Source of the DNA: Bolinopsis microptera
Lineage: Eukaryota; Ctenophora; Tentaculata; Lobata; Bolinopsidae
DNA: 60,000 nt
Direction of reading: 5' to 3'
Assembly (NCBI RefSeq): GCF_026151205.1
Contig: NC_087072.1
Coordinates: forward strand, 7,304,084-7,364,083
This document shows, one piece after another, positions 1 through 9,490 of the stretch. Position 1 is the stretch's first letter; each line of letters starts with the position of its first letter. The notes below the pieces were generated by a model, which was not told the DNA's origin, made no database searches, and worked only from the letters and a program-made list of their open reading frames with translations. Position numbers and translations under genes: made by a program.

Positions 1-2
1 CT

Positions 3-467
3 GGACGCAAACAAGGCTCGGAGAACCCTATCCTAAATGGCTTCAGATACGTCTTCGACAAGCGAAGAGACGACACCTCCTACTGGAAATGTTCGGATTT
101 CCGAAAGGGTTGCAGAGCCCGCATCCGTACCGTGGACAGACAACTGATCACTCCTACTCCTGACCACACTCACCCTGTCCACCATGCTGAAACGACTGTC
201 CACGTCAGCAAACAGAACTTGAAAAGAAAGGCTTCTGGTGGAGATTAATACTACGAAAACACTTGGATCGGGACATCAACCACCAATCCTAACTTCGCTC
301 CCCACATGTGGAATCAACACGAAGCTGCACAGATGAGGATTCCTCGCTCATCCAACATCGCAGAAGGTTGGCATCACGGATTCCATTCAATGCTGTCCTG
401 CTCGAAGCCCACAATTTGGAAGTTCCTTGATTGCCTTAAAGCAGAACAAGCCCTTACATTATATTGA
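3..467 (+). pseudogene. FLYWCH zinc finger / MULE-type transposase remnant, internally deleted
   Basis: The frame starting at base 3 is open from the window edge. It encodes a FLYWCH-type zinc finger in the first ~60 residues: an aromatic core (NGFRYVF), then Cys at about residues 30 and 37 and a His-x-His pair at 55/57. A TAA at 246-248 interrupts the frame, which then continues with YYENTWIG and a stretch holding IAEGWHHGFHSML and a Trp-Lys-Phe helix, ending in TGA at 465-467. In FLYWCH/MULE proteins the finger is N-terminal, a DDE transposase follows, and a segment like this one closes the protein. Here the finger joins the tail directly, so the transposase core is missing. I read this as a decayed, internally deleted Mutator-like copy. 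It could also be the last exon of a domesticated FLYWCH gene that ends at 248. Confidence 0.7.
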
Positions 468-829
468 ATTAATTGATAACATTTAAATAACATTGAAACT
501 ATTGTCCAATTTATCGACATTAAATTAAAATAAACTGTGGTAGTAAACTATGGCTCAGATCATATCTCAAATTGGACATGTTACGTATACAATTTAGCAA
601 GTAACAGTTTAGATCATGTCTCTAATTGGAAATGTGTCGTATTGAAATCAGGTCACAATTTCGGACAGATGTCGTTTTTTTCTGGTACCCTGATTCGGAC
701 AGATGTCGCTGTCGGACAGGAGTCGTGTTACCGGATCAAACTATTGATTACGATTCAAATGTGGTCTCTCGGATATAATTAGTTACGAATAATATTGATT
801 GCTCAATGAAATAAATGATTACGATTTAA
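468..829. other. AT-rich spacer with short dispersed motifs
   Basis: No coding signal. The motif CGGACAGATGTCG occurs twice (about 662 and 697), followed by a variant at about 713. Related GTCCGCGGACAG motifs appear on the other side of the Merlin fragment near 1291-1316, so these may be the battered ends of that element. That link is a guess. Confidence 0.4.
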
Positions 830-1081
830 ATGTGGTATATAAGTCGTTCGTTTTTGGTGAAGTATTATTTTTGGATTCTTCCTGGGTCTATCATCTACAC
901 AGACGAGTTGGGAGCTTACAACACGCTAACAGCGGGGGGATACACGCATGGTACAGTCAACCACACATACATGTTCAGGGATCCCTTAACAGGAATCCAC
1001 ACCAACACGCAGGAAGGCCTCTGGTATCTCTTAGAGCTGTCATTGATTGATTTCATGTTTAAGCGTCGGTTTAATCATTAA
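830..1081 (+). pseudogene. Merlin / ISXO2-type transposase fragment
   Basis: The frame carries the signature of the ISXO2-like DDE transposase domain used by Merlin elements in animals: GSIIYTDELGAY, then GGYTHGTVNHTYMF and DPLTGIHTNTQEGLW. The middle motif matches the family's TVNHS-like block and the last matches the conserved HTN/QxxE segment. Only about 60 residues of the domain remain, against roughly 200-300 residues in a full transposase. There is no N-terminal part, and the homology fades after GLWYLL, probably through a frameshift. The first Met at 830 is not a real start. The fragment is a dead copy, but it shows that the transposase family able to mobilise 8-9 bp-duplicating elements has been present in this genome. 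Confidence 0.75.
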
Positions 1082-2388
1082 TGCCACAGGAGGACCAGAT
1101 CAGATTGTAAATAGGCTGCAATACATCGGCTGGAGGTGATGGGAGCAAGGATGTTTGTGATCCTTGCTGTTTGGTTGGGCTAGTGAAGGGTTCAGCGTTG
1201 TCTACTATTCACAAACACCTGTTGCTTGATTCAAGGGATACTGTTATTATGCAGTAATATGATCTGGTAGACAGGTGTTCGTGCACAGTTGTCCGCGGAC
1301 AGTTGTCCGCGGACAGTGGTCGGGCTATCTAGATACTGCCTAATTTTGTGTCGCCAAGCAAGGAAAAGAAACTTATTATACGGTGGGGAGGGGGGGGGGG
1401 GGCAAAAGTCTTAATAGCTCAGTCACTGAGTGCCTAATCGAAATAATTTTTTCTGGTATGACTTACTACTACCACTGGCTCGAGGAATTTGTCAAATAGA
1501 AACATATTTGAGTAAGATTTTATTGTTTCGTGTTTGGCCATTCCCATTACATTTGCCCTGAAAAAAAAATGAGAATTCTGGTTTCTCATATGACCGAGAT
1601 ATAAAGCTTAACGAGTTTATCCATTACGTGTGATTAGGTGATTGGGTTGAGGCTAGATCCGCATTATGGGTGATAATTGAGTTCCCAATCAATCATGAAT
1701 CAAGCTAACAAAATAAACTAAATGCTTGATAACTTCGTCATTTCTACTCCGTTTTGCCCCATTTTTTCAGATCAGCTGGAACATTTAATAATCTACCGTC
1801 TATGAAAAAATATGCGTTCAGCATGTTCACAGCCAACAATATAGGTGTTTCAATATTGAATGGACGTGGTCTGAAATATTCGAATTTTCAAATTTTAACG
1901 ACGAAATCCTCGAACAAGTAAGTACAGTATGCCATCTGCAAAGCAACAAACCTCTAATATATAACACGACGGTGGTATAATACCCAACTTATGCCCACTG
2001 ACCAGAGCTGATCCAGAACTCAGAAGTCGATAGTAATTCTCCTGTTATGAGAATATTCTCTAGCTGCTGTACGCTGCTTAGGATTTGTTTTTGTTCAGGT
2101 GCAGGCTTGTCACATAGGTCCAGGGCTTCCGTACTTTTGGGCGTGGTGCTAGGTTGTGGTACACACTCAACTAGGTTGTCTGAGGGTCGGAAAATCTCCA
2201 AAAAGAGATGTTATCAGGCTGCGAGCCACTGACTAACCTGTGGATAGAGTTTGCTAGACTCTATAATCATGGCAGGTAGTATCTTCTGTGTGTAGCTGAG
2301 ATCCCGAGTATCCATTAACCAGGGTACCAATTAAGACTTTAGGTGTCTGTGGTAAAAACTCAAGGGTGGTGAGTAGTAGGGGGTCATC
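1082..2388. other. Intergenic, with a hairpin, a 14-bp duplication and a G tract
   Basis: No supported gene. A 9-bp stem (AGCAAGGAT / ATCCTTGCT) lies near 1144-1168. A 14-bp unit, ACAGTTGTCCGCGG, is repeated in tandem at 1285-1312. A G-rich tract occupies about 1383-1402. Confidence 0.5.
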
Positions 2389-2828
2389 GGGGGGGGGGGG
2401 GGGTTGGGGGGGTACAACGGTCATTAATGTCAGTATTATAGAATTTTGCTGAAATATACATATACATTAATGCCCATTTATGCCCATTTATGCCCATTTA
2501 TGCCCATTAATGCACATAAATGACCACAAACTACTACAAAATTTGCAAAAATACCTGGTCATTAATGTCAGTATTATAGAATTTTATGTATATGTTAATT
2601 TTATAGAAATATACATATACATTAATGCACATTAATGCCCATTTATGCCCATTTATGCCCATTAATGCACATAAATGCACATAAATGACCATGAACTACT
2701 ACAAAATTTGCAAAAAAACCTGGTCATTAGAATTTTGCTGAAATATACATATACATTAATGCACATTAATGCCCATTTATGCCCATTTATGCCCAATAAT
2801 ACACATTAATGACCGTTGTATGCCCCCC
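2389..2828. mobile_element. Non-autonomous inverted-repeat element with internal tandem repeats and 8-bp TSD
   Basis: The ends are inverted copies. TACAACGGTCATTAATG at 2413-2429 is mirrored exactly at 2804-2820, and both ends run outward into G/C tracts. The element is flanked by GGGTCATC at 2381-2388 and 2829-2836, an 8-bp target-site duplication. Inside are three imperfect tandem units starting near 2419, 2557 and 2722, built of short TTTATGCCCA and CATTAATGC blocks. Termini starting with GG and an 8-bp duplication fit the Merlin superfamily, of which a transposase fragment lies 1.3 kb upstream. hAT and P elements also make 8-bp duplications, so the assignment is inference. Confidence 0.75.
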
Positions 2829-3349
2829 GGGTCATCAAATCAGAAAATGCAGACCTGAGTTGATAGCATGTGTACTTGTAACGGTTCCTCATTCTGGTAT
2901 ACGTTGTCTTAGACTGACTAATGTCTCCACTTTTTTATCTCCGTCTGTAGCACGTCTCCACTGTAAGGATTGTTAAGTTATGCTTTTTGGACACACCATT
3001 GAGCTAGATTGTCGCAGCGTATGTCAGAGAAGGTCTGAGTATAGATATTATATAGGCTTATTCTGTCACAAACAATGAATTATTTATCTTATTTGCCCTA
3101 TCCCCAAGTTCTGATAAGTCTCCAAAGAAGATCAGTAAAAAATAACTGGGATATCATTACAGTTATTAAAGTTCCAATCGATGATTTTTACGCTAAAGAT
3201 ATAAACTAATAAATAGTGGCTATGCTATAAGACAAACCTTTGGGGTTATTATATTTCTTTACATCTCTTACATACATCAAATAACGGAGTAGTTCGCTGT
3301 TTATTAGTCTCATGATTGAAATACTGATATCTGGATATTATCCGGTTGG
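2829..3349. other. Intergenic, nothing recognised
   Basis: AT-rich DNA without coding potential or a recognisable repeat on either strand, apart from the target duplication at its left edge. Confidence 0.4.
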
Positions 3350-3579
3350 AAGAGACAAGGACAAGTGAAACAAGGAAGTTAGGAGTAAGGGCAAATTTTC
3401 GGCGTCAACGCCATCTTCAGGCTCAAATTATTTGTTATATAGTAGTGTTGAAAGTATTAAAAAGTATTTTAATACTTTCAACACTACTATATAACAAATA
3501 ATTTGAGCCTGAAGATGGCGTTGACGCCGAAAATTTGCCCTTACTCCTAACTTCCTTGTTTCACTTGTCCTTGTCTCTT
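3350..3579. repeat. Perfect long palindrome, 113-bp arms, 4-nt loop
   Basis: Bases 3350-3462 are the exact reverse complement of 3467-3579, with AGTA between. No mismatch was found when the arms were read against each other. Each arm contains the nested motif GGCGTCAACGCC or its complement. A transcript from either strand would fold into a 113-bp hairpin. It could be a foldback (MITE-like) element, a recent inverted duplication, or the source of a hairpin RNA. No clear flanking duplication was found. Confidence 0.9.
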
Positions 3580-3890
3580 ACATACAGATTATATTTTCAG
3601 GAGGTGATCTACAATTTACTAAGACGATATATTATCGGCCTGAAATTTACGGAGTTCATTCTTCTTCAGTCTTGGTGCAGTTTTATCTCTCAATATCAGG
3701 TATTCGCTATTCAACCATGCTGCCTTGCTAAAACCATGTTTGTTAATGACCTTCCTGCATTTTCATCATTAATTGAAAAATAAATCAGATTGGTTTATAT
3801 TTGACTGTCGTGTCCTGATAGAAGTTAAACATTTTCTCTCATTTTCAGATTCTCAATGGAGAGACTACTGCTCGATGAAAACCAGGAAAG

Positions 3891-4020
3891 AGTCTATCCC
3901 TCTGGTCGATGGAAACACTATCCCACTGCTCGATGGAAACACTCTATCCCACTGCTCGATGGAAACACTCTATCCCACTGCTCGATGGAAACATTCTATC
4001 CCACTGCTCGACGAAAACGT
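3891..4020. repeat. 26-bp minisatellite
   Basis: The unit contains TATCCCACTGCTCGATGGAAAC. Copies of CGATGGAAAC start at 3907, 3931, 3957 and 3983, and a variant lies at 4009, giving spacings of 24 and then 26 bp. The short open frames across it follow from the repetition and are not evidence of a gene. Confidence 0.85.
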
Positions 4021-5235
4021 GGTTTCTCACTTATGACAATATTATGACTTATTCATTCTGACTGAATTTTCGTGGAAAAAGTTTGTTATTTAATAGTTAA
4101 AAACGCTGGTTGATTTAGCTTTTGATTTTTAGTCCGTGATTTTTATCTGCAGTGCATCTAAAGTTGCAATGTCGAGATAATGGCAAAAACTGTTTTGATC
4201 AGGTGGCTGACCAAATAAGGAAGTTAGTCATCAAGTTGGTCTTATTACGTACGGGTACGGTTAATATTTTAACATAATCTCGAGCTTCTTAAAAGTAACT
4301 CCGGGCTACATGGAGTAGGTTAAGTATACAGAGTTTAGTGCAGACCTTATTCTCACCCAGTAAATAACCGAATAACGGTTGTTCAGTTTATGTCCTTTGT
4401 ATTATATTTATACGTAAATTCGTAGCATGACTCCTGAGTTATGATAGGGTATGATAATCTTGGGACCCCGTTTTATACACATCAATTTGCAATTAAATAT
4501 TATTAGAATTAACTAAAGTCATTTAACGACTGTTTTTTATGGGCACAAAGCCCCTGGCTCCCAGATCAATATAAAGGAGTCATGATGAGTGATTTATGTA
4601 TTTGGTATTGGTCATAGGACGCTAATTAATCTATTGGTCATCAGTTCATTAATGACTCATTTTATGTTCTTTTTCCGGTATTTAATTAATTGATTTAAAA
4701 GAAGAAATTTTACATCACTTTTGTCCTCTAGGTCTAGCACCTTTTCCCGACCTCAGGCTCGTATGTTCATAAACAAAATTGTTAGATATGGTGGAATAAC
4801 ATTTGACATGGCATTGACCGCGTTTTTTGCTGTGGAGTGCTCGGCAGTAGTTTTAACAATATCACCATATTGTTAACTTCTCGTGCAGATTGTTCTGCCG
4901 TGGTGCGGAAGATCGGAGGGTGAACATTAAACTGTAAACATCATCATTCTTGTGCTTTTATTCCTTGCTTGCAGCAAGTAAATACCCTGTACCAAACACG
5001 TAACACAATATAATCGAGTTTGCCATTATTTGTATGAAGTGAGCCGTAATTTACATGACTTATGACTGAAGAACACAAATAAAAGTTGTCACAAACCGCC
5101 CTCATGAACGTCTAAACGGTCTACCAAGATGATATAATCATTATAAAACACATATTTTGCGCGCTGAGCATTCCACGCGCAAAAACGCGCTTATTAAAAA
5201 GCCTTGCGCGTTCTAGAGGGTTCAGTATCACCAGG
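4021..5235. other. Intergenic with a decayed family-B repeat
   Basis: No gene. Around 4747-4800 is a degenerate match to the 77-bp element family described at 41787 (ACCTCAGGCTCGTATGTTCATAAACA, then a GGTGGAAT-like block), without a recognisable flanking duplication. Confidence 0.35.
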
Positions 5236-5312
5236 CTATGTTAATGAACATAATAGCCTGGGGTCCTCAGGTAAAGATTCGGCGGAATGACAGGCTGAGC
5301 GTGGCCCAGTAA
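5236..5312. repeat. Mosaic copy of short inverted-repeat family B
   Basis: It holds one end of the family in one orientation (ATGAACATAATAGCCTGGGG up to CAGGTAA) followed at once by the opposite end (GGCGGAATGACAGGCTGAGC up to CCCAGTAA). The copy is rearranged, with no clear flanking duplication. Confidence 0.6.
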
Positions 5313-5581
5313 TATATTGTTTGCTCCTCTTGTCAATTGTTTAAACTTTTTATCCTCTTTCAATGTTCAAAAGTATTCCAATAAGTGATTTATACAAGTA
5401 AAAAGTAAAGTGCACATATTGATTCTAAATATATTTTACCGGGTGATACTCGTAAACTATTTGTTTCATATATATTGCAAAAGATTTGATCTCGATTCAC
5501 GAACATTGACAATTGAATTAAAAAGTTACTGCACATGCAATACACGTAATTTGGGGATTGTGCTTCCGATCATCAATCATG

Positions 5582-5670
5582 TTACCTGGGTACCTCAGGC
5601 TATCATGTTCATAAACATAAAGAATACAAATTATATTAGGCGGAATGACACTCTGAGCGTGGCCCAGTAA
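5582..5670. mobile_element. Short inverted-repeat element, family B (89 bp)
   Basis: The element begins TTACCTGGGTACCTCAGG and ends GAGCGTGGCCCAGTAA, matching in reverse orientation the 77-bp copies at 41787 and 43527. Flanks TCAATCATG (5573-5581) and CCGATCATG (5671-5679) agree at 7 of 9 positions, consistent with an aged 9-bp target duplication. It has no coding capacity. Confidence 0.7.
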
Positions 5671-5731
5671 CCGATCATGGAAATATTGATTTACGATGTC
5701 AATCTTTCGCAGCTCGGTGGTTAACAGTTAA

Positions 5732-5930
5732 ACGGGTGATACTCGTAAAATATTTGTTTCAAAAGATCGTCAACGAGTCCAACTCGGCGCGCGTCCTGGT
5801 AGGTTATAAACCTACAACTCGGTGGTGCATCGCACCGATTTAACAAAGTTAGATTGCAAGAAACATTATTTGATGCGCGGCGCGGTCCAGTAGTGCATCG
5901 CGCTACAAATACAAGTGGAAATATAATTTG
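5732..5930. repeat. Composite dispersed repeat (family C pieces)
   Basis: Three pieces recur elsewhere in the window. ACGGGTGATACTCGTAAAAT is also at 43124, at 5440 in a variant form, and inverted at about 44213. CAACGAGTCCAACTCGGCGC and the following CGTCCTGGTAGG are also at about 43717. A block reading GATGCGCGGCGCGGTCCAGT is found inverted at about 44629-44665. They look like parts of one larger, broken element whose ends I cannot define. Confidence 0.6.
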
Positions 5931-6353
5931 CGCTTTCTAGCTATATTAACAATTAATATATTCGATCGAACCAAATAGTACCACGAATATTGAGCTACAG
6001 TCATATTAGGGCCGGTAAGGTTCGATTCCGGTTAGGGTTATATTAGAGTTCAGGTACAACTGGTTGTATTTAAATATTTTAACTCTAACCGTATATACCG
6101 AAATCAATGCATTTACCTAGCTTGCTAAATGCTAATCTATTGCTCGCTTCTTTCTACAGCCACAGGAAGCTAGAAAAGAGTGCCACGCACTCCTGGCTGC
6201 CAATGATGCGCTAGCAAAATACTCAGATCATGCAACTGTCAGAGATAACTGAATCTAGACAGCAAGTGCATCAATAATTGTCAAAATCCGCTGGCACTCC
6301 TGGCTGAAAGAGGTGCACTCGTAGCTCACTATCATGTATCAGTATCTAGTCTG

Positions 6354-6482
6354 TTGTCATACGTTATACTTGTAGACCCGCGCGCCGCGTATGAGTGCGC
6401 GGCTGTATCGTAGTCACGATACAGCGATACGACACGATACGACACTTAGTGAAACGGCAATGGGGGTCACAATGTGATACAA
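6354..6482. mobile_element. Degenerate copy of short inverted-repeat family A
   Basis: It starts TTGTCATACGTTAT and ends GTCACAATGTGATACAA, the termini of the family described at 43374, 44481 and 45532. The interior contains ACGATACAGCGATACGACAC-type repeats. The bases flanking it (6346-6353 and 6483-6490) do not match, so this copy has lost its duplication or is rearranged. Confidence 0.6.
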
Positions 6483-8800
6483 TCACTATTTACATCTCCT
6501 ACATACCAAGGGCACTCATGTACTAGACTGGGTGCCTAAAATACATTACTAGCTGATTGAGACAGCACTTCTAAGTTCTGAATAAAAATCGCAACCATGC
6601 GGCATGCGTGGAATGCTCTCATGAATACCGAAAATTCAATCTTTCCCCTTGGGATGTATTCCTGACAGTGACTGCTGGAAATGCAGTGTAAGCCCTCAAA
6701 GATGCGACGTTGATCTTGACGTCGCCAAAAGTACTGTTTAGTTATATCACCAAAAGTACATTTATGACTAAGTGAATAGAACTGGAATGTGGAAAGAACA
6801 AAGATGAAAGATGCAGTTCATTTTTGTTAAAAACGGGCGAACTGCCACTTCGTTTCTGCGGAATCGCATCACTTGAATAAAATTAAATCACTTCACGTCT
6901 CAGTTGCAGACAAACTTATTGATATTTAAATTTGAGGATTAAACCTAGATTTATTTGTTTTCTGTAAAAACTAACATGTAACAGTAAATAATGTATCTAG
7001 TTCTAAGGTAAGTTTGCAGTAGTACTACTACTAGTAAAGTGGTACAGTTTGATCAAATGTTCGTATAAATATACTGTTAGCATTGCAACAACCCGTAAAT
7101 CTTAAGAGTACCGCTCCAATAGCGAGAGCTGTCGTAGATTAATATGCGACTGGTTTCAAATACCGCGCAGAAAGTGAGAGGTTTCAGATCCGAAAGTATG
7201 GTCAGAACCTGCCTCAAAGTACAGACGACCGTACACTATACGTAAAGATAACGTGCCAGAAACTGATGATTCAGACAGAGTCCTAGCAGACCAACCTGAG
7301 AATTTGATGATGACTGTATGAAGCCTTAAATACGATGGTGAGGAGTTGAGGTTTTGAAATGCACTATTTTTACACCGCTTCTATTAAAATTCGTGTATTT
7401 TCTAAATCGGGCATTACTTGTGAAAATTTGGTTACATTTCAGAAACTTTCAGCATTTCAAGCAACTTTTGCAGTGCAACCTCGCACATTTCTAGCATATC
7501 ATTCGTCATTCTTTGTTGAACGCCGAACGGAATTGGTTCGTTCTCAATTCATCCCGTCTTAATGTACAAACGGGAAGACGCTGGTAGTAGTACAGTTTGA
7601 GTTACACCGTGTCCCACCCTTCTATGGTAAGTGTAAATCTTACGACCAGTGGCTTTGATTTATATTAATGTTCGATTTTTAAGTTTAAAATAAGTCTCAA
7701 TCAAGTTAAGCAGTAAAAAGTAGACAAAGTCCAGAATTACAGCTTTTTATAGTATAAATTGTGCTTAGTGCTAGATGGGAACCTGGACAAAGCAGCTGCT
7801 TTCGATCAACGACCCGCTAGAGAAGCCCACCTAATTAGCTTTAAAATTTGTAGGTAATCCACTAGATCTTCCTGAGTCAAATTCTTTTCTGTTCTATTGT
7901 AGACTAAATTTGGGATGCTGTCAATTTAAAAATTGAATTCAAGGCTCAGTTTTGGACAGACAACACCCTTTTCGGTAGAATTTCTGATCTCGGACTGTTT
8001 TCTTACAATCATGCGTTGTTGAGTATCATTGAACTTGGATATGATATCTGATAGGAAATCTTATTCTAATGTCATTAGATTGGTACTTAAAGAGTGTCGA
8101 ATCTATTAACAGATTACGTAGTCGTAACGATACCAGGTAAGTGAAAAAATGCAGAGCTTCCCACTTTATAGTTTCATAGTTAGTTAACCAAACAGCTAAT
8201 TGTATCACACCCTCAATCGTGTGCCGGACGTTACATAATTGAACATGCAGATCTTCAATTTTTAGCACGCTCCGTAACTCATGATATAATGATACTTCCA
8301 GCAAATATCACGCAGTAGAATATGCAGCTATCAGATTCCATAAGTGCCCGCTAAAATTCCAACTGACCATTGGCTCACAGGCTAAATATAAGGGTAATAA
8401 AGTAGGCATGAAGGGCTCCTGACCAAACGGGGGGATGCCAGCAAGCCTGAGGCGGTGGCGGCCGATCTGTAATTCCATTTCGCTACATTAATTACGGGCA
8501 CGCGCCGAGAGGAGTACATATGACATAAATATATTAATTACCTGTTGTCTCGGGGTGGCCCCTTATTCTTCCAAACTAATTGCAGCTCTTGTACCCACTA
8601 ATTTCACCTGTGGAACTATTGCCCCTATAGCCCCCAAGGTTACATGCGTCCGCTCCTCAATATTGTTCGGTTTAATTCTATTTGCGTCAGTTGTAAAGGA
8701 GACAGTCGTCTTTCTAATGATGCTTTTTTAATGGTATTGCTGTTATACACTTCAGCGGTTCATCCTGGTTTTTGTCTTTTGACTTCTTCTTCTTTGTCTG
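6483..8800. other. Intergenic, nothing recognised
   Basis: Short open frames only, none with recognisable motifs or coherent codon use. No tRNA-like cloverleaf or long repeat was found. Confidence 0.4.
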
Positions 8801-8943
8801 ACGAAAAATCTTACATAATTTATTAAATTTGTTTTAAAACGGTTCATTGGTTATTCAAGAAGGTTCCATGAGTCATGGAACCTTCTTGAATAACCAATGA
8901 ACCGTTTTAAAACAAATTTAATAAATTATGTAAGATTTGTCGT
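8801..8943. repeat. Long palindrome, ~71-bp arms, 1-nt loop
   Basis: Bases 8806-8871 and 8873-8938 are exact reverse complements around a single central G at 8872. Allowing one mismatch, the arms extend to 8801 and 8943. It shares no sequence with the palindrome at 3350-3579. The near absence of mismatches and spacer implies a recent origin or continued homogenisation, unless it is an assembly artefact. Confidence 0.9.
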
Positions 8944-9247
8944 ATCTCTTTTATTCTGTGCAATCTGCATCACAACAATAAACACGTGTTGTTACTTTGT
9001 ATCGTCCACGGTAGAAATGAGTGCAATATTTTAACACTTCCTAGACAATTAGGAACACATTTGTTAACTTTATATCAATATGATCAAAGGCTAGCCTCAC
9101 CTTTATGTCACTTATATTATATTACTCTTGTTCATTTCAATTTGACGAATCAAAGCATTGTCTGGCAATCTAGTGCCAGTTAATTACTTTTCTAACAATG
9201 GTTCCCGTCAAATTCACTTCTCAATCGTGTACAGGCAATAATTTATT

Positions 9248-9490
9248 TTATTGTGCATCGTTACTGGACATAAAGATGGAAGATCCAACATAAGTATCCG
9301 ACCTCGGTCCTGGATTGGGGCGGCTAATAACAAGACCACGTGACAATTGCAAAAGCAAGTCACGTGACCGCGCCGCGCGCTGCCCTACACGCGCTGAGAC
9401 AGCTCGATATGTGTTATTTAGTTTGACGCTTGCTTGAATTCGTTCACGATTAGACCGTGCATACTGCATACTAATTACTTTACTGGCCAT
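9248..9490 (-). pseudogene. Possible LINE N-terminal remnant with a PNPGP (2A-like) motif
   Basis: An 80-codon minus-strand frame contains RDLLLQLSRGLVISRPNPGP. Many animal LINE ORFs carry a short hydrophobic stretch followed by a 2A-like D-x-E-x-NPGP or IHPNPGP motif near the N-terminus, and this segment resembles it. The Asp and Glu of a working 2A site are absent and nothing LINE-like follows. AATAAAATAAA-type sequence lies just past the stop on this strand. The resemblance may be chance. Confidence 0.25.

Noticed and set aside
6005-6030. B-box-like GGTTCGATTCC suggesting a tRNA or tRNA-derived SINE
   Set aside because: The five bases on each side do not form a T-stem and no A-box or acceptor stem lies at the right distance.
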